Assembly (NCBI RefSeq): GCF_021916785.1
Contig: NZ_JAKCFC010000002.1
Span: 124,001-188,000, forward strand
Source: Mycolicibacterium lacusdiani
GTDB lineage: Bacteria; Actinomycetota; Actinomycetes; Mycobacteriales; Mycobacteriaceae
DNA length: 64,000 nt
Direction: 5' to 3'
Shown here in pieces: positions 24,938 to 32,535 of the stretch (positions are counted from its first letter, which is position 1; each line of letters opens with the position of its first letter). A model generated the notes under the pieces. That model saw nothing but the letters and a program-made list of their open reading frames with translations. It did no database searches and was not told the origin of the DNA. Both the position numbers and the translations under genes were made by a program.

Positions 24938-25716
24938 GCGCGGAGCACGACGGGGATCAGTTGACCCCCGATGCCGCCCCGGCCTGGCTGAGGGGTCTCG
25001 TCGACAAGGTCAGCGACATCCCCGACGCCTACACCCGGCGCGTTCCACCTGACGTCCGCGCCGCCTTCGAGGTGGCCAGCACCGCCGCGACGGTGACGGG
25101 CACCCGACGCGACGCCGCCGTGCTCGTCCTCTTCTCCGGTCCGCGCGAGGCGCCCGCAGGCACACTGCCCGACGACGCCGACCTGCTCGTCACCGTGCGA
25201 GCCTCGACGCTGCGCAACCATGCCGGCCAGGCTGCCTTCCCCGGCGGCGCCAGCGATCCGGAGGACACCGGACCGGTGTTCACGGCATTGCGCGAGGCAC
25301 GCGAGGAGACCGGCATCGACACCGACCGACTGCACCCGCTCACGGTCCTCGAGCGGATGTTCATCCCGCCGTCGAACTTCCACGTCGTACCGGTGCTCGC
25401 GTACTCGCCGGACCCGGGCCCGGTCGGCGTCGTCAGCCCCGGTGAGACCGCGATCGTCGCGCGCGTGCCGGTGCGGGCCTTCATCAACCCGGAGAACCGG
25501 CTGATGGTTTACCGCAAGCAGAAGTCGCGCCGCTACGCGGGCCCGGCGTTCCTGCTCAACCAGATGCTGGTGTGGGGCTTCACCGGTCAGGTCATCTCCG
25601 CGCTGCTCGACGTCGCGGGCTGGGCCAAGCCGTGGAACACCGACGACGTGCGCGAACTCGACTCGGCAATGGCGCTCGTCGGCGCCACCAGCAGCTACGG
25701 TGAGGGCCAACGATGA
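24934..25716 (+). CDS. Nudix hydrolase, CoA pyrophosphatase-like (Rv3672c homolog)
   Basis: 260 aa, start TTG 24934 in a TTGA overlap. The full Nudix box is present: Gly, five residues, Glu, seven residues, REAREETGI (GGASDPEDTG leading into FTALREAREETGI), about residues 105-130. The upstream AAFPGGASDPED motif is that of the NudL/CoAse subgroup, which cleaves CoA and acyl-CoAs to 4'-phosphopantetheine and 3',5'-ADP; this is a family inference. Coupled to marP by ATGA. Confidence 0.9.
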   Translation: MSAEHDGDQLTPDAAPAWLRGLVDKVSDIPDAYTRRVPPDVRAAFEVASTAATVTGTRRDAAVLVLFSGPREAPAGTLPDDADLLVTVRASTLRNHAGQAAFPGGASDPEDTGPVFTALREAREETGIDTDRLHPLTVLERMFIPPSNFHVVPVLAYSPDPGPVGVVSPGETAIVARVPVRAFINPENRLMVYRKQKSRRYAGPAFLLNQMLVWGFTGQVISALLDVAGWAKPWNTDDVRELDSAMALVGATSSYGEGQR

Positions 25717-26900
25717 CTTCCTCGCAGTGGCTGGATCTGGCCGTTCTCGCCGTCGCCTTCGTCGCCGCCGTCTCCGGCTGGCGTTCCGGGGCGCTGGGCT
25801 CCCTGCTGTCCTTCGTCGGCGTGATCCTCGGCGCAGTGGCAGGCGTCCTGCTCGCACCGCACGTCGTCAGCCACGTGGACGGCCCGCGCTCGAAGCTGTT
25901 CGTGACGCTGTTCCTGATCCTCGGGCTGGTGGTGATCGGCGAGATCGCCGGCGTGGTGCTGGGCCGCGCCGTGCGCGGCGCCATCCGCAACCGGGCTATG
26001 CGCACGGCCGACTCCGTGGTCGGCGTGGCCCTGCAACTGGTGGCCGTGCTGATCGCCGCGTGGCTGCTCGCCACACCGCTGACGTCGTCGGATCAGCCGG
26101 ATCTCGCTGCCGCCGTACGTGGTTCGCGCGTGCTCGCCGAGGTCAACGACGTCGCCCCGCCGTGGCTGCAGCGGGTGCCCGCGCGGCTGTCGGCGCTGCT
26201 GGACACCTCGGGACTGCCCGACGTGCTGCAACCGTTCGGCCGGACGCCGATCGCCAACGTCGACGTGCCCGACGCCGCGCTCGCCACCGACCAGGTGGTC
26301 GCTGCCACCCGGCCCAGCGTGCTGAAAATCCGCGGCGTGGCGCCGAGTTGCCAAAAGGTGTTGGAGGGCAGCGGTTTCGTAGTCGCGCCCAACCGGGTGA
26401 TGTCCAACGCGCACGTGGTCGCCGGATCGGAAACCGTGACCGTCGAGGTCGACGGGCAGAGCTACGACGCCAGCGTGGTGTCCTACGACCCGAACGCCGA
26501 CATCTCGATCCTCGACGTACCGAACCTGCCATCGGCACCGCTCGAATTCCACATGGCCGAGGCGGATTCCGGGACGGACTCGGTCGTGCTCGGCTACCCG
26601 GGCGGCGGGGACTTCACCGCCACCCCGGCCAGGATCCGCGAGATCATCCAGCTCAACGGGCCGGACATCTACCACACCACGACGGTGACCCGCGAGGTCT
26701 ACACGATCAGGGGCACTGTGCGGCAGGGCAACTCGGGTGGACCGCTCATCGATCGTGAGGGCCGGGTGCTGGGCGTGGTGTTCGGTGCCGCGGTCGACGA
26801 CGTCGACACCGGCTTCGTGCTGACCGCCAACGAGGTGGCCAAGCAGATGGCGAAGGTCGGCAGCAGCGAGCGCGTCGCCACCGGCACCTGCATCTCCTAG
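25713..26900 (+). CDS. marP: MarP, membrane serine protease for acid resistance
   Basis: 395 aa, ATG 25713 in an ATGA overlap. N-terminal CvpA-like region with four membrane helices (about residues 5-125), then a chymotrypsin-like periplasmic protease: His234 in SNAHVVAG, Asp263 in NADISIL, Ser341 in QGNSGGPL. Cys213 and Cys393 match the disulfide known in M. tuberculosis MarP, where oxidative stress favours the active form. MarP keeps intrabacterial pH neutral in phagosomes by cleaving peptidoglycan hydrolases such as RipA. The upstream thioredoxin-like gene may handle this disulfide. Confidence 0.95.
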   Translation: MTSSQWLDLAVLAVAFVAAVSGWRSGALGSLLSFVGVILGAVAGVLLAPHVVSHVDGPRSKLFVTLFLILGLVVIGEIAGVVLGRAVRGAIRNRAMRTADSVVGVALQLVAVLIAAWLLATPLTSSDQPDLAAAVRGSRVLAEVNDVAPPWLQRVPARLSALLDTSGLPDVLQPFGRTPIANVDVPDAALATDQVVAATRPSVLKIRGVAPSCQKVLEGSGFVVAPNRVMSNAHVVAGSETVTVEVDGQSYDASVVSYDPNADISILDVPNLPSAPLEFHMAEADSGTDSVVLGYPGGGDFTATPARIREIIQLNGPDIYHTTTVTREVYTIRGTVRQGNSGGPLIDREGRVLGVVFGAAVDDVDTGFVLTANEVAKQMAKVGSSERVATGTCIS

Positions 26901-27871
26901 GTGCCGTACACCTGGGTGAGGAACCTGGTGAACTGTTCGTTGACCGCCTCGGGCGCCTCCTCGTGGGCGAAGTGCCCAGCGCCCTCGATGGTCGCGTACC
27001 GACCGTGCGGGGCGTAGCGCTGCGTGCGGTGCACCGCGTCGGGCAGCACGTAGGGATCGGCGTCGCCGCGTAGATGCAGCATCGGCACCGTCAGCGGACG
27101 CTTCATCGACTTCATGAAGCGCCGGCCCTCACCGCGGAGCTGACTGCGGACGGCCCAGCGCTGGTACTCCAGCGCGGTGTGCGCGGCGAACGGGATCTGG
27201 ATTGCCTTGCGCAGGTGCGGAATGGTCTCGGCGAAGTCCTCGGATGCCTGCCACTTCGCGGTCGACCGGCTGCGGATCAGCGACTCGAGTTGCGCGGCGT
27301 CGTGGCGGACCAGTCTGCGCTCGGGCAGGAACGGAACCTGGTAGCGCAGCATCCACGGCAGCAGTGCCAGGCCCTGATCGCGCCGGCGCAGCGCCGACGA
27401 CCGGAGCGCGACCGGGTGCGGTGAGCTGACCAGACCGACCGCGCGGACCGCCCGCGGGTGCAGCATCGCCGTCGCCCAGCACACCAGCCCACCGTCCGCG
27501 TGCCCGATGAGCGTGGCCCGCTCGTGGCCGAGCGCGCGGATCAGACCGGCCGTGTCGCCGGCCAGCGTCCAGCCGTCGTAGCCGCGCGGCGGTTTGTCGC
27601 TGTCGCCGTACCCGCGCAGGTCGACCGCGACGACGCGTGCGCCGGTGAGGCTGCGCAACTGGTGCCGCCACGACCACCAGAAGGAACCGAACCCGTGCAA
27701 CAGGATGACCAGCGGCCGTTCCGCGTTGGCCGGGACCGGCTCGGAATGTGCCTCCACGACGTGGAACCGAATCCCGTTGGCGTGCACCTGCAGATGCCGC
27801 CATGGCCCGTCGATCCGCACGACCGACGGGTCGGGCGGCTGCCGGACGTCACCGCGTGAGCGGCCGGCCAC
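26897..27871 (-). CDS. ephE: Alpha/beta hydrolase annotated as epoxide hydrolase EphE
   Basis: 324 aa, GTG 27871. Alpha/beta hydrolase fold: oxyanion motif LLHGFGSFWWSWRHQL near 56-71, DLRGYGDSDKP, and C-terminal GAGHFAHEEAP with the catalytic His. The nucleophile elbow reads IGHADGGLV, so the position occupied by Asp in epoxide hydrolases (GHDWGG) is Ala, with Asp one residue later. M. tuberculosis EphE, as I recall, has the same feature. The epoxide-hydrolase label is therefore doubtful. Stops overlap marP convergently by 3 bases. Confidence 0.85.
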   Translation of the reverse strand: MAGRSRGDVRQPPDPSVVRIDGPWRHLQVHANGIRFHVVEAHSEPVPANAERPLVILLHGFGSFWWSWRHQLRSLTGARVVAVDLRGYGDSDKPPRGYDGWTLAGDTAGLIRALGHERATLIGHADGGLVCWATAMLHPRAVRAVGLVSSPHPVALRSSALRRRDQGLALLPWMLRYQVPFLPERRLVRHDAAQLESLIRSRSTAKWQASEDFAETIPHLRKAIQIPFAAHTALEYQRWAVRSQLRGEGRRFMKSMKRPLTVPMLHLRGDADPYVLPDAVHRTQRYAPHGRYATIEGAGHFAHEEAPEAVNEQFTRFLTQVYGT

Positions 27872-28378
27872 CTACCAGCCCGAGGGGTCTGTGGTCGACT
27901 GCGCCGGAATGGCTGGCTGCTTGGGGTCGTGGCCGCCGGGGGTGAACGCCTCCCGGGCCTCCTTGACCGACTCGATCGTCTTCTGCGGACCTCGGATCCG
28001 GCGGACCTTCAGGTAGCCCAGCAGCGCGAAGAGGATGGTCGTCAGCACCATGACGCCGAACACGATCAGGAACGCCGCCCACCGCCAGATCCAGGTGTCG
28101 AGCAGCTCGGCGGCGAAGAAGAACAGGAAGAATGTCGAGTAGAACAGCACGACGAGCGCCAGGATGAAGTAGACGCTGCCGGTCAGGCCCTTCTTCACGT
28201 CGCGCGTGATCTCGGCCTTGGCCAGTTCGACCTCGGCCCGCACCAGCGTCGACACCTGTGCCGTCGCATCCTTCACCAGGTCGCCGACCGATGGGTCGGC
28301 CTTGGGGGCATGCGGATCCACCAGAGGGATCGACGCCACCGTGGTCGGCACGCCGTTCTTACGGTCGCCAGCGCTCAT
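27872..28378 (-). CDS. Phage-holin-like DUF1469 membrane protein (Rv3669 homolog)
   Basis: 168 aa, ATG 28378, chosen over 28438 because GGAGGA lies 7-8 bases upstream. An amphipathic helix (DLVKDATAQVSTLVRAEVEL) is followed by two membrane helices (GSVYFILALVVLFYSTFFLF and WAAFLIVFGVMVLTTILFALL) and a basic then Pro-rich cytosolic tail. This layout is the actinobacterial phage holin family/DUF1469 superfamily; despite the name a role in lysis is not shown. The stop codon abuts the ephE start (0 bases), so the two are one transcript. Confidence 0.85.
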   Translation of the reverse strand: MSAGDRKNGVPTTVASIPLVDPHAPKADPSVGDLVKDATAQVSTLVRAEVELAKAEITRDVKKGLTGSVYFILALVVLFYSTFFLFFFAAELLDTWIWRWAAFLIVFGVMVLTTILFALLGYLKVRRIRGPQKTIESVKEAREAFTPGGHDPKQPAIPAQSTTDPSGW

Positions 28379-28500
28379 GGACGGGTCCTCCGCGTCGGGG
28401 TCATTGCGGATCATGTTGCCATGTCGCGCGGGGCTCAACCGTCCCGCCCGGCCTAGACTGACCGAGTTTCGCGTTCAGCGGGTCGGGGCAGACGTTAGAG

Positions 28501-29232
28501 GTGCCAGGAGTGCAGCAAAGAACACAGTGGTGGCGCGGCGCCGTCGTCGCGAGCGTCGTCGCCGTCGCGATGGCGCTGCTCTCTCCGACGGTCACGCCGG
28601 CCGGGGCCGCGGACTTGGTGCCGCTGGGCGGTGGCTCCGGCATCGTGATCAACGGCGAGGCGTTCTGCACGTTGACCGCGATTGGCAACGACAGCCGGGG
28701 CAACCTGATCGGTTTCACGTCGGCACACTGCGGAGGCCCGGGCGCACAGGTCGCGTCCGAGGCCGCCGAGGACCAGGGCATCCTCGGGACGATGGTGGCG
28801 GGCAACGACGCGCTCGACTACGCCGTCATCCAGTTCGACCGCGCCCGGGTGTTGCCGGTCAACAACGTCAACGGCTTCCAGATCGACGGCATCGGCCCGG
28901 ACCCCGCGTTCGGCGAGGTGTCGTGCAAGCTCGGCCGCACCACCGGCTACTCCTGCGGCGTCACGTGGGGCCCCGGCAAGGAGCCCGGCACCATCGTCAG
29001 CCAGGTGTGCGGCCAGCCCGGTGACTCGGGCGCGCCGGTCACGGTCAACAACCGGCTCGTCGGCATGATTCACGGCGCCTTCAGCGAGGAACTGCCCACG
29101 TGCGTGGTGAAGTTCGTCCCGCTGCACACGCCTGCCGTCACGATGTCGATCAACGCCGTGCTGGCCGACATCACCGCCAAGAACCGCCCCGGATCCGGTT
29201 TCGTCCCGGTCGGTGCGGTCCCCGCGGCCTGA
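28501..29232 (+). CDS. Secreted trypsin-like serine protease (Rv3668c homolog)
   Basis: 243 aa, GTG 28501. Signal peptide about residues 1-36 (AVVASVVAVAMALLSPTV, cleavage after AGA-A). S1-type triad: His in FTSAHCGG, Asp in ALDYAVIQF, Ser in GQPGDSGAPV. Four cysteines suit two disulfides, one joining the His loop. The streptogrisin-like size without a large pro-domain is as in Rv3668c. Exported to the periplasm or medium. Divergent from the holin-like gene; convergent with acs, one base apart. Confidence 0.88.
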   Translation: MPGVQQRTQWWRGAVVASVVAVAMALLSPTVTPAGAADLVPLGGGSGIVINGEAFCTLTAIGNDSRGNLIGFTSAHCGGPGAQVASEAAEDQGILGTMVAGNDALDYAVIQFDRARVLPVNNVNGFQIDGIGPDPAFGEVSCKLGRTTGYSCGVTWGPGKEPGTIVSQVCGQPGDSGAPVTVNNRLVGMIHGAFSEELPTCVVKFVPLHTPAVTMSINAVLADITAKNRPGSGFVPVGAVPAA

Positions 29233-29233
29233 C

Positions 29234-31186
29234 CTACTTGCTGGCGCGGATCGCCTCGAAGACGCTCGGATCGACCAACGTCGAGGTGTCGCCGAGTTCG
29301 CGGCCCTCGGCCACGTCACGCAGCAGTCGGCGCATGATCTTGCCGCTGCGGGTCTTCGGCAGCTCCGGCACGACGTGGATCTCGCGGGGCCGGGCGATCG
29401 GGGAGATCTCCTTGGCCACCTCGGCACGCAGTTCGTCGACCATGTCCTCGGCGCCGCCGTGGGCGCTGGCCTTGAGGATGACGAACGCGCAGATGGCCTG
29501 ACCGGTGTGCTCGTCGGTCGCCCCTACTACGGCGGCCTCGGCGACGCCGGAGTGTCCGACGAGTGCCGACTCGACCTCGGCGGTCGAGATGCGGTGCCCG
29601 GAGATGTTCATGACGTCGTCGATGCGGCCGAGCACCCAGATCTCGCCGTCCTTGCCGTACCGGGCGCCGTCGCCGGCGAAGTACCAGCCCTGCTCGGCGA
29701 ACCGCGACCAGTAGGTCTCCTTGAACCGCTCCGGGTCGCCCCAGATGCCGCGCAGCATCGACGGCCACGGCTTGTCGAGCACCAGGTAGCCGTTGGCCTG
29801 CTCGCCGTGATCGGTGCCCGGCTCGAGCTGATTGCCGTCGTCGTCGACGATCTTGGCCGAGATGCCCGGCAGCGGCGTCATGGCCGAACCCGGCTTGGCG
29901 TGGGTGACGCCGGGCAGCGGCGAGATCATGATGGCGCCGGTCTCGGTCTGCCACCACGTGTCGACGATCGGCGTCGTATCGGCACCGAACACCGTGCGGT
30001 ACCAGCGCCACGCCTCGGGGTTGATGGGCTCGCCCACCGAGCCCAGCAGGCGCAGGCTCGACAGGTCGTGCTCGGCGGCGATCTGCCTGCCCAGCTTCAT
30101 GAACGTGCGGACCAGGGTCGGCGCCGTGTAATAGATCGTGACGCCGTACTTCTCGATGACCTCGAAGTGCCGGTGCTCGGTCGGCGACGTCGGCGTGCCC
30201 TCGTAGACCACCTGCGTCACGCCGTTCGACAGCGGGCCGTACACGATGTAGGTGTGCCCGGTGACCCAGCCGATGTCGGCTGTGCACCAGTACACGTCGG
30301 TCTCGGGCTTGACGTCGAAGACGTTGTAATGGGTGTACGAGGACTGCGTCAGGTAGCCGCCGGTCGTGTGCATGATGCCCTTGGGCTTGCCGGTCGTACC
30401 CGAGGTGTACAGCAGGAACAGCGGGTGCTCGGCGTCGAACGCCTCGTACGCGTGGTCGGTCGAGGCGCGATCGACGACCTCGTGCCACCACAGGTCCCGA
30501 CCGTCGGTCCACTCGACGTCGATCCCGGTGCGGCGCACCACCAGAACGTTCGTGACGGTGGTCTCGCCCTTGACGGCCTCGTCCACGGCTTCCTTGAGCG
30601 ACGCCGCCTTGCCGCGGCGGTACTGCCCGTCGGTGGTGATGACGACCTTGGCCTCGGCGTCGGAGATGCGCGCCCGCAGCGCAGACGCGGAGTAGCCGGC
30701 GAACACCACCGAATGCATGACGCCGAGTCGCGCGCACGCCAGCATCGCGACGATGGCTTCGGGAACCATGGGCATGTAGATCGCGACGCGGTCACCGGCG
30801 ACCAGGCCGAGATCCGTCAGGGCGTTGGCGGCCTTGCACACCTCGTCCTTGAGTTCGGCGTAGGTGATGGTGCGCTGATCGTCGACCGGTTCACCGACCC
30901 AGTGGATGGCGACCCGGTCGCCGTTGCCTGCCTCGACGTGGCGATCGACGCAGTTGTAGGCAACGTTGAGCTTGCCGCCGACGAACCACTTGGCGAACGG
31001 TGCCTCCGACCAGTCGAGCACCTCGGTGAACGGTGTCTCCCAGGACAACCGGTTGGCCTGGTCGGCCCAGAAGGCGAGCCGGTCCCGCTCGGCCGCGTCG
31101 TACAGCTCACCGGTGGCGTTGGCGTTCGAGGCAAAGTCGGCGGAAGGCGCGTAGGACGACTGGGCCTCGGTGTGCGTGTCGGACAT
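29234..31186 (-). CDS. acs: Acetyl-CoA synthetase
   Basis: 650 aa, ATG 31186, the usual family length. Acetate + CoA + ATP to acetyl-CoA via acetyl-AMP. AMP-binding motifs: YTSGTTGKPKGIMHTTGGYL (P-loop-like), WWQTETGAIM, YFAGDGARYGKDGEIWVLGR, and the C-terminal KTRSGKIMRRLLRD, where the catalytic lysine (SGK) is the target of protein acetylation in mycobacteria. A Crp-like palindrome lies 3 bases upstream of the start codon. Convergent with the secreted protease gene. Confidence 0.97.
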   Translation of the reverse strand: MSDTHTEAQSSYAPSADFASNANATGELYDAAERDRLAFWADQANRLSWETPFTEVLDWSEAPFAKWFVGGKLNVAYNCVDRHVEAGNGDRVAIHWVGEPVDDQRTITYAELKDEVCKAANALTDLGLVAGDRVAIYMPMVPEAIVAMLACARLGVMHSVVFAGYSASALRARISDAEAKVVITTDGQYRRGKAASLKEAVDEAVKGETTVTNVLVVRRTGIDVEWTDGRDLWWHEVVDRASTDHAYEAFDAEHPLFLLYTSGTTGKPKGIMHTTGGYLTQSSYTHYNVFDVKPETDVYWCTADIGWVTGHTYIVYGPLSNGVTQVVYEGTPTSPTEHRHFEVIEKYGVTIYYTAPTLVRTFMKLGRQIAAEHDLSSLRLLGSVGEPINPEAWRWYRTVFGADTTPIVDTWWQTETGAIMISPLPGVTHAKPGSAMTPLPGISAKIVDDDGNQLEPGTDHGEQANGYLVLDKPWPSMLRGIWGDPERFKETYWSRFAEQGWYFAGDGARYGKDGEIWVLGRIDDVMNISGHRISTAEVESALVGHSGVAEAAVVGATDEHTGQAICAFVILKASAHGGAEDMVDELRAEVAKEISPIARPREIHVVPELPKTRSGKIMRRLLRDVAEGRELGDTSTLVDPSVFEAIRASK

Positions 31187-31189
31187 GGA

Positions 31190-31205
31190 TGTGACTGTAG
31201 TCACC
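31190..31205. promoter_or_regulatory. Crp-like binding site at the acs translation start
   Basis: TGTGA-CTGTAG-TCACC, 9 of 10 consensus bases to TGTGA-N6-TCACA, inside a perfect palindrome GTGACT-GT-AGTCAC (31191-31204). It sits directly upstream of the acs ATG (31184-31186), covering the ribosome-binding region, so Crp bound here would most likely repress acs or block elongation. Confidence 0.6.
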
Positions 31206-31356
31206 AGAGGTTGCACTGCGGTTGCTGACTCACATCGTCGGCTGCGGGCGGTGCTGCAGGAGCGACGAGCGAGCGGAGAGCCGGGCTCAACGGTCGTCGC
31301 TGCGGCCCGGACACCGTGCGGAGACCGTGTCACGAGGGGGATTACCGTGTGCGGTC

Positions 31357-32103
31357 GTGGCCGACTTCGATCCCCTTGCCCCGCTCGCGGACCTCCCCGG
31401 TGTGGCCGCGGCAGGCGACGAGGCGCGTGAAGCCCTCGGCCGCGCGCACCGTCACAAGTACAACCTGCGGGGCTGGCCCACGGCGGCCGCCGAGGCGTCG
31501 GTGCGCGCCGCTCGGGCATCGTCGGTGCTGGACGGCGGCACCCTGGACCTGGCCAACGCGGGGGAGGCCGACCCCATACTTTCCGGCGCGCTGCGGGTCG
31601 CCGAGGCTTTGGAAGGCGGTGCGACGGCGCTGGTCGGGGTGTGGCAGCGCGCGCCACTGCAGGCGATCGCGCGGCTACACGCGCTGGCGGCGTCGGATCT
31701 CGCCGAGGACGACCGGTTGGGCAGGCCGCGGGCCGACGGTGACGCGGCACGTCGCCTCGAACTGCTCGGCGACATCATGACCAGCGGCACGAAGGTGCCC
31801 GCCCACGTCCTGGCGGCGGTCGCACACGGTGAGCTGCTGACGTTGGCGCCGTTCGGCGTGGCCGACGGCGTGGTGGCGCGGGCGGTGTCCCGGCTCATCA
31901 CCATCAACAGCGGACTGGATCCGCACGGCCTCGGCGTGCCGGAGATGTATTGGATGCGGCAGTCGGGCGATTACAAGGCCTCGGCTCGCGGGTTCGCCGC
32001 CGGTACGCCCGATGGGTTGACGGCCTGGCTGATCAATAGTGCGCGCGGTCTGCATGCCGGCGCGCGGGAAGCGTTGAGCATCGCTCAGGCGCTGTCCGAG
32101 TGA
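31357..32103 (+). CDS. Fic-fold protein with degenerate active-site motif
   Basis: 248 aa from GTG 31357; GAGGGGG lies 16 bases upstream, so the start is not secure. The layout (ALRVAEALEGGA, QAIARLHALAA, PAHVLAAVAHGELL, then LTLAPFGVADGVVARAVSRLI) follows the Fic domain, but the AMPylation motif HPFxxGNGR is replaced by APFGVADGVVAR: the catalytic His is Ala/Leu-region and the nucleotide-binding Gly-Asn-Gly is lost. It is therefore probably not an active AMPylator. Such proteins are conserved in environmental mycobacteria, sometimes mislabelled oxidoreductase. Role unknown. Confidence 0.65.
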   Translation: MADFDPLAPLADLPGVAAAGDEAREALGRAHRHKYNLRGWPTAAAEASVRAARASSVLDGGTLDLANAGEADPILSGALRVAEALEGGATALVGVWQRAPLQAIARLHALAASDLAEDDRLGRPRADGDAARRLELLGDIMTSGTKVPAHVLAAVAHGELLTLAPFGVADGVVARAVSRLITINSGLDPHGLGVPEMYWMRQSGDYKASARGFAAGTPDGLTAWLINSARGLHAGAREALSIAQALSE

Positions 32104-32122
32104 GCGGCCGGGCGGTCCCAGC

Positions 32123-32182
32123 AACGTAAAGCGGGCGACGCTCCGATCCACATTCGAGATGTGACTCTGCTCGTCGCCCGCT
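32123..32182 (-). terminator. Intrinsic terminator of the Ms1-type RNA
   Basis: On the minus strand AGCGGGCGACG and CGTCGCCCGCT pair over 11 perfect bases (32172-32182 with 32130-32140), enclosing a small inner hairpin CACAT-N5-ATGTG, and TTTACGTT follows. It also lies just after the convergent Fic-like gene. Confidence 0.75.
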
Positions 32183-32440
32183 AGCACGGAACCCGGTTAC
32201 CAAGCGTGCTTGGTGGGCTGCGTGGGTTGGCCTCGGCGTTCTCGCGATGCGCTACGGCTGTGACTCCACCCAAGAAGTCGTCGTCACCGCTCGCTTTCCT
32301 CGATTCCGCAGGCCCGCAACACTTTTGCCATATCGCGGCGTGCTCCGCGTGGGTACCGGGGATCCGTGCTGGGTAACTCGAGTCGGGAGAACGTACCTTC
32401 TCTTCCGGTGCGGTCTTGGCCTCGTCGAGCTTCCGTGCTT
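32128..32440 (-). ncRNA. Ms1: Ms1/MTS2823-type small RNA (RNA polymerase-binding)
   Basis: About 310 bases on the minus strand directly downstream of the Rv3661 homolog, where M. tuberculosis has MTS2823 and M. smegmatis Ms1. Supports seen: a -35/-10 pair with 17-bp spacing at 32443-32471; a long-range closing helix, 5' AGCACGGAA (complement of 32431-32439) with 3' TTCCGTGCT (complement of 32183-32191); an internal hairpin CCAAGC-AC-GCTTGG; and an intrinsic terminator. Ms1 binds core RNA polymerase in stationary phase, unlike 6S RNA, which binds holoenzyme. Exact ends are estimates; identity rests on synteny and structure. Confidence 0.8.
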
Positions 32441-32442
32441 CC

Positions 32443-32471
32443 TTTGTACTCCGTGACGGCGGTCACATCAA
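32443..32471 (-). promoter_or_regulatory. Ms1 promoter with an internal Crp-like palindrome
   Basis: Minus strand: -35 TTGATG (32466-32471), 17-bp spacer, -10 TACAAA (32443-32448), predicted start near 32436-32440. The spacer contains TGTGA-CCGCCG-TCACG (32452-32467), one mismatch from the Crp consensus and perfectly symmetrical over GTGAC-N4-GTCAC. A dimer bound here would sit between -10 and -35 and exclude RNA polymerase, predicting repression. Confidence 0.6.
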
Positions 32472-32535
32472 GGGCCAAAAGCAGCGCGTCGCCGGATCGT
32501 TACGGCCGAAGCGCTCAGCTACGTCGTCCGGCGGC

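Noticed and set aside
29213..31228. A 671-codon open frame antisense to acs on the plus strand
   Set aside because: It mirrors acs codon structure, has low-complexity Arg/Gly/Val composition and no domain motif; high-GC genes produce long antisense frames.
32284..32478. A 64-codon frame on the minus strand inside the Ms1 region
   Set aside because: It begins in the promoter, overlaps the structured RNA, has no ribosome binding site and no protein-like composition.
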